Source of the DNA: Elusimicrobiota bacterium
GTDB lineage: Bacteria; Elusimicrobiota; Elusimicrobia; UBA1565; UBA9628
DNA: 6,284 bases
Reading direction: 5' to 3'
Assembly (NCBI GenBank): GCA_028717525.1
Contig: JAQUNT010000149.1
Coordinates: forward strand, 1-6,284
The first letter of the stretch is position 1; every line of letters starts with the position of its first letter. Positions 1 to 6,121 of the stretch are shown here, piece after piece. A program made the translations under genes and the position numbers. The notes beneath the pieces were generated by a model. It saw only the letters and a program-made list of their open reading frames with translations, did no database searches and was not told where the DNA came from.

Positions 1-1
1 G

Positions 2-1699
2 CTCACCGCGAACCGGGCTCCTTCCATGGACATGCCCAACGTGGGGGATGCCAAAGCCAAGACCTCGACCTTCGATATGACTGCGAATGCGGGGGCCAGC
101 CAGGCGCCGGAGATCCGCGGCAGCGCCTCCGCCATGAGTCCCGCCGAGATCGCGGCCGCGGCCCAGCGCCAGGCCAGCGCCCCGCCGTCGGCCGTCCAGC
201 AGTCCGCCGCCCTCACCCAGCAGGCCGCCGCGGCCATGGCCGTGCGCGATTTTTCCAAGGCCGAGGAGGTGCTCACCCAGGCCATCGCCCTCAACGGCCG
301 CAACGCCGAGGCCTACAACGCCCGCGCCATAGCCGGGAACAAGCTCGCCAAGTACAGCGACGCCATCCGCGACGCCAGCTTCGCCTTGGGCTTGGCGCCG
401 GGCAGCGCCGCCGCCCTGCAGACCCGCTCCTGGGCTTTCGCCCAGTCCGGCCGCTACCAGGAAGCCCTGGCCGACGCCAACTACAGCCTGGAGCGGGACC
501 CCTCCAACGCCTACGCCTACTACAACCGGGCCTTCGCCTTGGCCGGCCTGCAGGAGCGCGACGGCGCGGTGGAGTCCCTGCGCAAGGCCGCGCAGCTCGA
601 CCGCCGCTTCCAGCAGACCTATCAGCAGGCCGTGGAGGCGCCCAAGGAGTCGGACCTCGTCTTCCTCTTCGCGGACGTGGGCGCCAAGAAGGCCGCGCCG
701 GAGCAGGCCCCGGCGCAGGCGCCGCTGGGCCGCCAGAAGCGCTTCGCCAACCTCATGCTGGTCTCGGTCCTGGGAGGCGTCCTGGTCGCTTTTGGCCTGC
801 TGCACATCTGCTCTGCGCGCTGGCGGCAGACGGTCAGCGCCACCCTGCGGGGCCTGACCGGCGCGGCCCCGGCCGAGGGCATGGCCGGCGAGGACGGCTT
901 CTGGAGCGGCTACACCGTGACCCGCGAGATCGGCTCCGGAGGCATGGGCGTGGTCTACGAGGCTACGGACAGCGCCCTGGCCCGCCGCGTGGCCATCAAG
1001 AAGATGCGCGACGAGATCCGCTCGAACGGAGAGGAGCGCCGGCGCTTCCTGACCGAGGCGCGCACCGTGGCCGCCCTGCACCACCCCAACATCGTGGACA
1101 TCTACTCCATCGTGGAGGACTCGGGGGACATCTACCTGGTCTTCGAGTTCGTGGACGGCCGCACGGTGGACCAGTTCCTCTGCGAGAAGGGGCCCCTGGC
1201 CCTGGCCGACGTCCAGCGCATCATGAAGGACGCCTGCGCCGCCGTGTCCTACGCCCACGCGCAGGGGGTCATCCACCGGGACCTCAAGCCCTCGAACATC
1301 ATGCTGGCGGGCGACGGCCGCGTCAAGGTGATGGATTTCGGAGTGGCGCGCCAGGCCCAGGAGGCGCTGAGCAAGGTGGCGCAGACCAACACCATCGTGG
1401 GGACCCCGCCCTACATGGCCCCGGAGCAGGAGCAGGGCACCGTGCGCCGGGAGTCCGACGTCTTCGCCCTCGGGGTCTGCTGCTACGAGATGCTCAGCGG
1501 CAGGCTGCCCTTCGCTGGGCAGGGCGCGGGCATGCTGCTCAACAAGGTCAACGGTAAGCACATCCCCTTGAGTGAAGTGGCGCCCAGCCTGCCCGCGGGC
1601 ATAGACGAGGTCATGGCCCGGGCCCTGGCTCCGGACCCGGAGCAGCGCTACCGCAGTCCCGAGGAGTTCAGCGCCGCGCTACAGGGGCTGCAGGGTTAA
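2..1699 (+). CDS. TPR-repeat transmembrane Ser/Thr protein kinase, 5'-partial
   Basis: Hanks-type (PknB-like) Ser/Thr kinase fused to a TPR sensor. The frame is open to the window edge. Residues below count from the first Met, at base 26. Residues 1-60 are Ala/Gln-rich and low in complexity. About four TPR units span 63-195, followed by DLVFLF (210-215), a TM helix (about 241-263) and the kinase domain (about 296-555). All catalytic elements are visible: glycine loop GSGGMG (303-308), VAIK lysine K325, HRDLKPSN (D419, K421, N424), DFG (437-439), activation-loop threonines 454, 456 and 460, APE (465-467) and helix-F D478. It should therefore be active, phosphorylating cytosolic Ser/Thr targets. 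No ribosome-binding site precedes base 26 and no signal peptide is visible. A kinase that must face the cytosol beyond a single TM helix suggests an N-terminal export signal upstream of the window, as in the paralog that follows. The substrate and the sensed signal are unknown. The TAA stop is at 1697-1699. Confidence 0.9.
   Translation, partial: LTANRAPSMDMPNVGDAKAKTSTFDMTANAGASQAPEIRGSASAMSPAEIAAAAQRQASAPPSAVQQSAALTQQAAAAMAVRDFSKAEEVLTQAIALNGRNAEAYNARAIAGNKLAKYSDAIRDASFALGLAPGSAAALQTRSWAFAQSGRYQEALADANYSLERDPSNAYAYYNRAFALAGLQERDGAVESLRKAAQLDRRFQQTYQQAVEAPKESDLVFLFADVGAKKAAPEQAPAQAPLGRQKRFANLMLVSVLGGVLVAFGLLHICSARWRQTVSATLRGLTGAAPAEGMAGEDGFWSGYTVTREIGSGGMGVVYEATDSALARRVAIKKMRDEIRSNGEERRRFLTEARTVAALHHPNIVDIYSIVEDSGDIYLVFEFVDGRTVDQFLCEKGPLALADVQRIMKDACAAVSYAHAQGVIHRDLKPSNIMLAGDGRVKVMDFGVARQAQEALSKVAQTNTIVGTPPYMAPEQEQGTVRRESDVFALGVCCYEMLSGRLPFAGQGAGMLLNKVNGKHIPLSEVAPSLPAGIDEVMARALAPDPEQRYRSPEEFSAALQGLQG
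1064..1105 (+). repeat. 42-bp identical block shared by the two kinase genes (copy 1)
   Basis: This segment is identical base for base to 3452-3493. It encodes the TVAALHHPNIVDIY stretch after helix C in both kinases. Other long shared runs encode IHRDLKPS and PYMAPEQEQG. The identity includes third codon positions, which points to a fairly recent tandem duplication or to gene conversion between the kinase halves. Strong codon bias in a GC-rich genome explains part of it. Confidence 0.75.
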
Positions 1700-1726
1700 A
1701 AAATCGGTTAATTCCCCCGCGCTATG

Positions 1727-1755
1727 TTGACAGAACCGGCGGCTGCCCATACACT
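1727..1755 (+). promoter_or_regulatory. sigma70-type promoter of the second kinase gene
   Basis: A perfect -35 box TTGACA (1727-1732) is followed by a 17-base spacer and the -10 box TACACT (1750-1755, 4 of 6 matches to TATAAT). The expected transcription start is about 1761-1763, on or next to the ATG at 1763, so the mRNA would be leaderless. The promoter sits in a 63-base gap after the first kinase, so the second kinase can be transcribed independently. No terminator hairpin is visible in that gap. Confidence 0.7.
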
Positions 1756-1762
1756 CCTAGGT

Positions 1763-4096
1763 ATGAGGGTCTTGCGCGCGCTGGCCGTCGTCTCCGGCTT
1801 GCTGCTCATCCTGCCCGCGGCTTGGGCCGACCGGTCCGACAAGGACAAGAAGGGCGGCGGCGGCTTCTCCGCCGAGGTCATGGTCGGGGACGGCCAGCAG
1901 GGGCCGCAAGGCAAGCTCGACCCCGCCGTCAAGGCCGAGGTGGACAAGCAGATCGACGCGCTCATCCAGGGCAAGGACCTGGACGCCGAGACCATCAGGC
2001 GGATCCGCATGCGGGCGTACATGCAGGCCCGGCAGGCCGCGGCGCAGGGAGGGCAGGTCGATCTCGGCAAGATCAAGGAGATCGCGCAGCGGGCCGTGAA
2101 CAACCCCGGCGGCGGGTCCCACGGCCCCAACTGGCCGGGCCACAACAACCCCCCGCCGCCCGTCAATGAATGCCTCAAGCATTGGAGGCTCGGCTGCGGG
2201 GGCTCCTTCTCCCAGGACGCTCAGGCCGGCAATGCCCAGCAGTCCCTGTCGGCGCTGGACTCGATCATCCGGGCCGACCCCAACAACGTCGAGGCTCTTG
2301 ACGCCCGCTCCAACATCCTCTTCGGCATGGGCCAGCTGCAGGCCGCCAACGACGACGCGCGCCGGGCCTTGGAGCTCGACCCCACCGACCAGGCGGCTTT
2401 GGCCCTCTTCAAGCTTACCGAAGGCCGCGCCGACTCGCAGGGGGGCAACCCCGCGGGTCAGGTGGCTCAGGCCGGGGCCGAGCTCAAGAGCGGGGCTGGG
2501 ACCGGAGGCTCGGGCGCGCCAGGCCTGCCGACCCGGCCGGCCCTGCCCATGTCGGAAAGGAACCCCTCTGCGGAGAACGCGGTGCAGGCCGCCAAGAACG
2601 CCCTGGCCCTCAACGACATGCCGGCCGCGGTCTCCCAGCTCGACCGCGCCCTGGCCGCCGACCCCCGCAGCGTCGACGCCTACCGCCTGCGCGCCATGGT
2701 CTATGCCCGGCAGGGGAAGCACGACTCCTCCTTGCGCGACGCCGAGGCCGGGCTGGGCCTGGCCCCGCGCGACGCGTCCTTGCTCCTGATCAAGGCCTTT
2801 GACCAGAACCGCCGCAGGCAGTACAACGAGGCCCTGGCCGCTGCGGGGACGGCCCGCGAGCTCGACCCGGCCAGCGTCGACGCCGTGGCCAACTACGCCC
2901 ACGCCCTCGGCGGCCTGGGCCAGCGCGAGCAGATGTTCGACCTCTTGGAACAGGCCGCGGCCAGGGACGCCCGCTACCAGGCCAGCCTGCGGGACGCCCG
3001 GAGCCGGCCCGTGGGCGGCGACATCCTGTTCCTGTTCCCGGGCGAGGCTGGCGCGGGCGGATCGGCCCAGCCGGTGGGGCCGGTAGGAGGCGACCGTCCG
3101 ACCCGGACGCGGCGCTACGGGATGCTGGCCATCGCGACGGTCCTGGGCGGCATCCTCGTGGCCCTGGGATTCCTGCAGACGGCGGCCGGGCCCCTGACCA
3201 AGCGCTTCCGCACTTCCGCGGCGGCAGCGCCCGCCGGATCCTCGACCTTGACTCCCCGCGCGCTGGGAGAAGCCGACGGCGAGCTGCTGCGCGGACAGTA
3301 CAAGGTCCTGCGCCAGATCGGCTCGGGCGGCATGGGCCTGGTCTTCGAGGGCTCGGACGTGACCCTCAACCGTCCGGTCGCGGTCAAGAAGATGCGCGAC
3401 GAACTGCGCCTGGACCGCCGCGAGCGCGTGCGCTTCATCAGCGAGGCCAGGACCGTGGCCGCCCTGCACCACCCCAACATCGTGGACATCTACGCCGTCA
3501 TCGAGGAGGGCGACGAGCTCTACCTGGTCTTCGAGTTCGTCAGCGGGCAGACCGTCTACGACATGATCACGCACCAGGGCGCGCTGTCTTTCAAGGAGGC
3601 TTTGGGCATCGCCCGCGGCATGACCGCGGCCCTGGACTACGCCCACGGCCGCGGCATCATCCACCGGGACCTCAAGCCCTCCAACGTGATGGTCAACAAC
3701 GAAGGCTTCATCAAGGTCATGGACTTCGGCATCGCGCGCATGGCCAAGGACGCGGCCACCCGCGTCTCCATGACCAATACCGTGGTGGGCACGCCCCCCT
3801 ACATGGCCCCGGAGCAGGAGCAGGGCGTGGTGCGCAAGGAGGCCGACGTCTACTCTCTGGCCATCTGCGTCTACGAGATGCTCTGCGGCCGGGCCGCCTT
3901 CGCCGGCACCGGCGCCGGGATGCTCATGAACAAGGTCAACATGTCCTACATCCCGCTCTCCAAAGAAGTCCCGAACCTGCCCCAGGGCATCGACCTGGTC
4001 TTCGCGCGCGCCTTCCAGGCGGACCCGGACCGGCGCTTCCACACGGCCGGGGAGTTCCTCGCCGCCCTGGAAGCCCTGCCCGCCCCCCATATCTGA
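1763..4096 (+). CDS. Signal-peptide, TPR-repeat transmembrane Ser/Thr protein kinase
   Basis: 777-residue paralog of the upstream kinase. The ATG at 1763 is preferred over the in-frame ATG at 1724: it begins directly with a signal peptide (MRVLRAL, a hydrophobic core, then AWA cleavage after residue 22), and the 1724 start would place promoter DNA inside the gene. Neither start has a good Shine-Dalgarno sequence. Order: signal peptide; Gly/Gln-rich and charged helical region (23-135); Cys137 and Cys145, possibly a disulfide; TPR block (about 155-210); linker (220-268); four-unit TPR block (270-405); DILFLFP (420-426); TM (about 453-471); kinase (about 513-770). Kinase motifs: GSGGMG (520-525), VAVK K542, HRDLKPSN (D636, K638, N641), DFG (654-656), Thr 671/673/677, APE (682-684), D695. 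All are intact. Predicted topology is TPRs outside the cytoplasm and kinase inside. Ligand and targets are unknown. TGA at 4094-4096. Confidence 0.93.
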   Translation: MRVLRALAVVSGLLLILPAAWADRSDKDKKGGGGFSAEVMVGDGQQGPQGKLDPAVKAEVDKQIDALIQGKDLDAETIRRIRMRAYMQARQAAAQGGQVDLGKIKEIAQRAVNNPGGGSHGPNWPGHNNPPPPVNECLKHWRLGCGGSFSQDAQAGNAQQSLSALDSIIRADPNNVEALDARSNILFGMGQLQAANDDARRALELDPTDQAALALFKLTEGRADSQGGNPAGQVAQAGAELKSGAGTGGSGAPGLPTRPALPMSERNPSAENAVQAAKNALALNDMPAAVSQLDRALAADPRSVDAYRLRAMVYARQGKHDSSLRDAEAGLGLAPRDASLLLIKAFDQNRRRQYNEALAAAGTARELDPASVDAVANYAHALGGLGQREQMFDLLEQAAARDARYQASLRDARSRPVGGDILFLFPGEAGAGGSAQPVGPVGGDRPTRTRRYGMLAIATVLGGILVALGFLQTAAGPLTKRFRTSAAAAPAGSSTLTPRALGEADGELLRGQYKVLRQIGSGGMGLVFEGSDVTLNRPVAVKKMRDELRLDRRERVRFISEARTVAALHHPNIVDIYAVIEEGDELYLVFEFVSGQTVYDMITHQGALSFKEALGIARGMTAALDYAHGRGIIHRDLKPSNVMVNNEGFIKVMDFGIARMAKDAATRVSMTNTVVGTPPYMAPEQEQGVVRKEADVYSLAICVYEMLCGRAAFAGTGAGMLMNKVNMSYIPLSKEVPNLPQGIDLVFARAFQADPDRRFHTAGEFLAALEALPAPHI
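3452..3493 (+). repeat. 42-bp identical block shared by the two kinase genes (copy 2)
   Basis: Identical to 1064-1105 and at the equivalent position of the second kinase domain. It marks the two genes as close tandem paralogs. The TPR and N-terminal halves show no comparable DNA identity. Confidence 0.75.
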
Positions 4097-4102
4097 TATA
4101 CT
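4094..4102 (+). promoter_or_regulatory. Extended -10 promoter of the tmRNA gene
   Basis: TGA immediately followed by TATACT (4097-4102) reads as an extended -10 element (TGn-TATAAT type, 5 of 6 in the hexamer). It lies in a short AT-rich patch that stands out in GC-rich DNA. The predicted transcription start is about 4109-4111, just before the mature tmRNA 5' end at 4112. No recognisable -35 box lies 16-18 bases upstream, inside the kinase gene, which fits an extended -10 promoter. The TG element is the kinase stop codon itself. Confidence 0.6.
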
Positions 4103-4202
4103 CTCTCTAAGGGGGGTGAATAGCTTCGACAGGCGGCGTTCCCGCAACGGTCGCAGGCCCTGGGTGGCTGGAGCCAGGATAAAAACCGGCTAAACAACAA
4201 CT

Positions 4203-4219
4203 GCCAACTCACAGTTGGC
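4203..4219 (+). repeat. Perfect 7-bp inverted repeat over the tmRNA resume codon
   Basis: GCCAACT (4203-4209) and AGTTGGC (4213-4219) are perfectly complementary around a CAC loop. The hairpin would cover the resume codon and the next four codons of the tag frame. This region is usually drawn single-stranded in tmRNA. The hairpin also shares bases 4218-4219 with the outer part of helix 5, so the two folds may compete. Confidence 0.7.
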
Positions 4220-4235
4220 TTGGGCCACTGCCTAA
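4203..4235 (+). other. tmRNA tag-peptide reading frame (ANSQLAWATA, stop UAA)
   Basis: The resume codon GCC (4203-4205) lies 12 nt after PK1, close to the 11 nt in E. coli. The frame encodes ANSQLAWATA and ends at UAA (4233-4235) in the helix-5 loop, where tmRNA tags normally stop. The other two frames give no plausible tag: one runs to a UGA further downstream without the usual Ala-Asn start, and the other has no nearby stop. The alanyl charge on tmRNA would precede this sequence. The C terminus -ATA departs from the usual -LAA seen by ClpXP. Confidence 0.8.
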
Positions 4236-4479
4236 CAAGCGGTGAGCACACGTCGGTCCCTGACGCCTGTTAGGGGGCAGCCGGCGTCATCAGCAGGCTG
4301 GAGGTCCTCCCGCTGGCACCGTCGGAGGGGGCCTCGAGACCAGAACGGGGCTAGTCCGGGCGTACCAGTCCGGCGGTTTTGCCCGGATGAAGCTGAAGTC
4401 GGACTAAGCCTGTAGTGACCTTGCTGGTCGTCGTTTGGACGCGGGTGCGAATCCCGCCACCTCCACCATTTGAACCATC

Positions 4480-4485
4480 GAGGAG
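4480..4485 (+). promoter_or_regulatory. Ribosome-binding site of sppA
   Basis: GAGGAG lies three bases before the ATG at 4489. It supports that start over the next in-frame Met (residue 33), which would remove the cytosolic tail and cut into the TM helix. It lies within the 20-base gap after the tmRNA CCA end. Confidence 0.7.
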
Positions 4486-4488
4486 AAC

Positions 4489-5547
4489 ATGGACCAGACG
4501 CCCGTAAGCCCTGAGCCCCTTCCGCCGCCGGCCCCCGAGACCCAGTCCCCTGCGGCCGGGGGCCGCCGCATCAAGCGCCGGCTGATGTACGCTGTGGCGG
4601 TCCTCTACGCGGCGTCCTTGGTCGCGGCCTGCGTGCTCATCCTGCGCTCCCCGGCTCCGGGCGCGGCGGGCAACGGCAGGGGCCAGGCCCAGAGCCTGCT
4701 CTCCTTGGCCAAGGACCGCGACTCCGTGGGCTGGGTGTCCATCCACGGCGCGATCATGAATTCGCAGGGCGGCCGTCCCTGGGAGAAGGGCGCGGAGCAG
4801 TGGGTGCGCCGCATCAAGGCCATGTCCGAGACCAAGGGGGTCAAGGCCATCGTCCTGGACATCAACTCGCCCGGCGGCAGCGTGGGCGCGGTGCAGGAGA
4901 TTCACAGCCAGATCCTGCGCATCCGCAAGGAGAAGAAGATCCCCTTCGTGGCCCTCTTCGGGGACATCTCGGCCTCCGGCGGCTACTACATCGGCTCCGC
5001 TTGCGACAAGATCGTCGCCCATCCCGGGACCCTGACCGGCTCCATCGGCGTGATCTTCTCGGTGAGCAACCTGGAGGGCCTCTTCGGCAAGGTCGGCTAC
5101 AAGATGGAGGCCATCAAGTCCGGCAAGTTCAAGGACATCGGCTCTCCCGCGCGGACCATGACCCCCGAGGAGCGCAAGCTGCTGCAGGCCATGATCGACG
5201 ACGCCTACGGGCAGTTCCTCGCCGCCGTGGCCCAGGGGCGCCAGGCGCCGGTGGAGAAGATCAAGCCCCTGGCCGAGGGCCTCATCTACACCGGCCAGCA
5301 GGCCGTGAACACGGACCCGAAGCTGGTGGACGTGCTGGGCGATTCCGACGACGCGACGGCCCTGGCCGGGAAGCTCGGCGGCATCACGGGCAAGCCGCGG
5401 GTGCGGCGCGACGTGGAGCGCTTCAGCGATATCCTGGACATGCTCGACTCGCGCTTCCACGGCATCCTGGAAGGCCGCTCCTCCCTGCTCGACACCCTCA
5501 AGCCCTCGGAGCAGCTCGGCCTGGAATACCGCTGGACCGGCTGGTAA
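4489..5547 (+). CDS. sppA: Signal peptide peptidase SppA (short, 36K-type)
   Basis: Membrane-anchored serine protease of family S49 that degrades signal peptides left in the membrane after secretion. The 352-residue length fits the single-domain form (as in Bacillus SppA) rather than the double-length E. coli protein. A Pro-rich cytosolic tail (1-25) and basic RRIKRR (26-31) precede one TM helix (about 32-52). The protease domain lies outside the cytoplasm from about 79. Landmarks: VLDINSPGGSV (122-132), the nucleophile region GDISASGGYYI with Ser163, TGSIGVI (183-189), and SGKFKDIGSP (211-220) with the presumed general base Lys215. The Ser163-Lys215 spacing of 52 matches the Ser147/Lys199 dyad of Bacillus SppA, so the enzyme looks intact. 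It follows ssrA by 20 nt without a terminator and precedes a membrane-protein gene by four bases, suggesting one transcription unit. VAAC at 45-48 resembles a lipobox but lies inside the TM helix and is probably not used. Confidence 0.95.
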   Translation: MDQTPVSPEPLPPPAPETQSPAAGGRRIKRRLMYAVAVLYAASLVAACVLILRSPAPGAAGNGRGQAQSLLSLAKDRDSVGWVSIHGAIMNSQGGRPWEKGAEQWVRRIKAMSETKGVKAIVLDINSPGGSVGAVQEIHSQILRIRKEKKIPFVALFGDISASGGYYIGSACDKIVAHPGTLTGSIGVIFSVSNLEGLFGKVGYKMEAIKSGKFKDIGSPARTMTPEERKLLQAMIDDAYGQFLAAVAQGRQAPVEKIKPLAEGLIYTGQQAVNTDPKLVDVLGDSDDATALAGKLGGITGKPRVRRDVERFSDILDMLDSRFHGILEGRSSLLDTLKPSEQLGLEYRWTGW

Positions 5548-5551
5548 GGCC

Positions 5552-6121
5552 ATGGAGCTCGTCTTCGACTTCTTCGAGGACCATCTCAAGGCCGCCGCGG
5601 CGGTGAAGTCCCGGCGGCCCCTGGCCCTGGGCCTGTTCTGCTTCATCTTGGGCGCGCTGAGCTTCTTCCTGGCCATGAGCGTCTCCGGCCGGCTGCAGCC
5701 TCTGCCCTTCAACTCGTTCACCCTCGGGCTGTTCCTGCTCTGGGAGCTGGGCTCGGCTTTGGTCCTGGTGGCGGCCCTGCACCTCATCGCGGACTTCCAG
5801 GGCCGGCCGGGCAGCGGCGGCGAGCTCTTCGTGCTCTTCGGCTTCGCGAACCTGAGCTGGGGCCTGGCCGTGCCCGTGGCCCTGCTCTTCCTGGCGCTCT
5901 TCCCGAGCGCGCACTGGCCCTTGACCGCAGCCTTCCTGCTGGTCGGGCTCTACAGCCTGGGCCTCAAGGCGCGCAGCCTGCAGGACACCTACCAGATGAG
6001 CCAGGGCCGCGCCTGGGTCACCTTGGCCCTGCCCTACCTGGGCACCCTGCTGGCATCCGCCCTGGCCTTCATTCTGGCCATGGCCAGCGTGGTGCTGCAG
6101 ATCATGAAGGGCTTCTCCTGA
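5552..6121 (+). CDS. Yip1-family-like integral membrane protein
   Basis: 189-residue polytopic membrane protein of unknown function. Hydrophobic segments lie at about 23-43, 55-80, 92-117, 121-138 and 155-182, after a short amphipathic N terminus (MELVFDFFEDHL). The pattern resembles bacterial Yip1-domain proteins: a hydrophobic helix ending in LHLIADF, a Gly-rich loop (GRPGSGGE, 84-91), a helix with FANLSWGLAVPVALL, then GLKARSLQDTYQMSQGRAW before the last helix. This family call rests on pattern only, and an unrelated five-TM protein is possible. The ATG at 5552 is four bases after the sppA stop. The only Shine-Dalgarno-like bases are AAGG at 5546-5549, overlapping that stop and very close to the ATG, so translation is probably coupled to sppA. 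It may work with SppA or in membrane homeostasis, but nothing in the sequence proves this. The TGA at 6119-6121 overlaps the next start. Confidence 0.75.
   Translation: MELVFDFFEDHLKAAAAVKSRRPLALGLFCFILGALSFFLAMSVSGRLQPLPFNSFTLGLFLLWELGSALVLVAALHLIADFQGRPGSGGELFVLFGFANLSWGLAVPVALLFLALFPSAHWPLTAAFLLVGLYSLGLKARSLQDTYQMSQGRAWVTLALPYLGTLLASALAFILAMASVVLQIMKGFS
6106..6110 (+). promoter_or_regulatory. Ribosome-binding site of the nnr gene
   Basis: GAAGG lies 10 bases before the ATG at 6121, inside the last codons of the membrane-protein gene. The spacing is slightly long. With the TGATG stop/start overlap, coupled re-initiation is also likely. Confidence 0.4.

Larger units (their letters stand above)
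4112..4468 (+). ncRNA. ssrA: tmRNA (transfer-messenger RNA)
   Basis: Ribosome-rescue RNA of trans-translation, acting with SmpB: it enters stalled ribosomes as an Ala-tRNA mimic and supplies a short reading frame that tags the product for proteolysis. The acceptor stem pairs GGGGGUG (4112-4118) with CACCUCC (4458-4464), followed by A and an encoded CCA. The conserved UUCGACAGG follows the 5' strand. The T arm is GCGGG/CCCGC (4441-4445/4453-4457). GGACUAAGCCUGUAGU (4401-4416) matches the conserved 3' region. PK1: 4159-4163/4174-4178 with 4167-4171/4186-4190. PK2: 4258-4261/4272-4275 with 4261-4267/4283-4289, sharing U4261. PK4: 4356-4361/4381-4386 with 4367-4372/4400-4405. A stem at 4301-4335 probably belongs to PK3. 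Helix 5 (4226-4231/4239-4244) carries the tag stop in its loop. The length of 357 nt is usual for a one-piece tmRNA. The 5' end probably needs RNase P trimming. Confidence 0.97.

Noticed and set aside
1700..1726. Possible terminator after the first kinase (A-rich run and repeated GGTTAA)
   Set aside because: GGTTAA occurs as a direct, not inverted, repeat. There is no GC-rich hairpin followed by a T run.
1822..3086. Plus-strand frames at 1822-2169, 2166-2789 and 2799-3086
   Set aside because: They are out-of-frame shadows of the second kinase gene, rich in Arg and Pro, with no domain signal.
1757..4147. Very long open frame (796 codons) on the minus strand opposite the second kinase
   Set aside because: It is the antisense shadow of a GC-rich gene. 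It is low-complexity, rich in His, Gly, Val and Arg, and has no recognisable domain, while the plus strand encodes an intact kinase.
4441..4457. G at T-loop position 55 (loop UGCGAAU instead of UUCGAAU)
   Set aside because: It looks odd for a tRNA, but the backward-read peptide GGIRTRV that this sequence produces is a widespread annotation artefact. That suggests UGCGAAU is a common tmRNA T loop rather than a novelty.
4624..4632. Lipobox-like VAAC in SppA (residues 45-48)
   Set aside because: The cysteine lies well inside a continuous hydrophobic helix after a 30-residue N-terminal tail. A simple TM anchor, usual for SppA, is more likely.
4800..5606. Plus-strand 268-codon frame inside sppA
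   Set aside because: It is an out-of-frame shadow of sppA, dominated by Arg, Gly and His. The sppA frame carries all catalytic motifs.
4351..5787. 478-codon minus-strand frame across ssrA and sppA
   Set aside because: It is antisense to a clear tmRNA and a clear sppA. Its GGIRTRV stretch is the familiar spurious peptide from reading the tmRNA/tRNA 3' end backwards.
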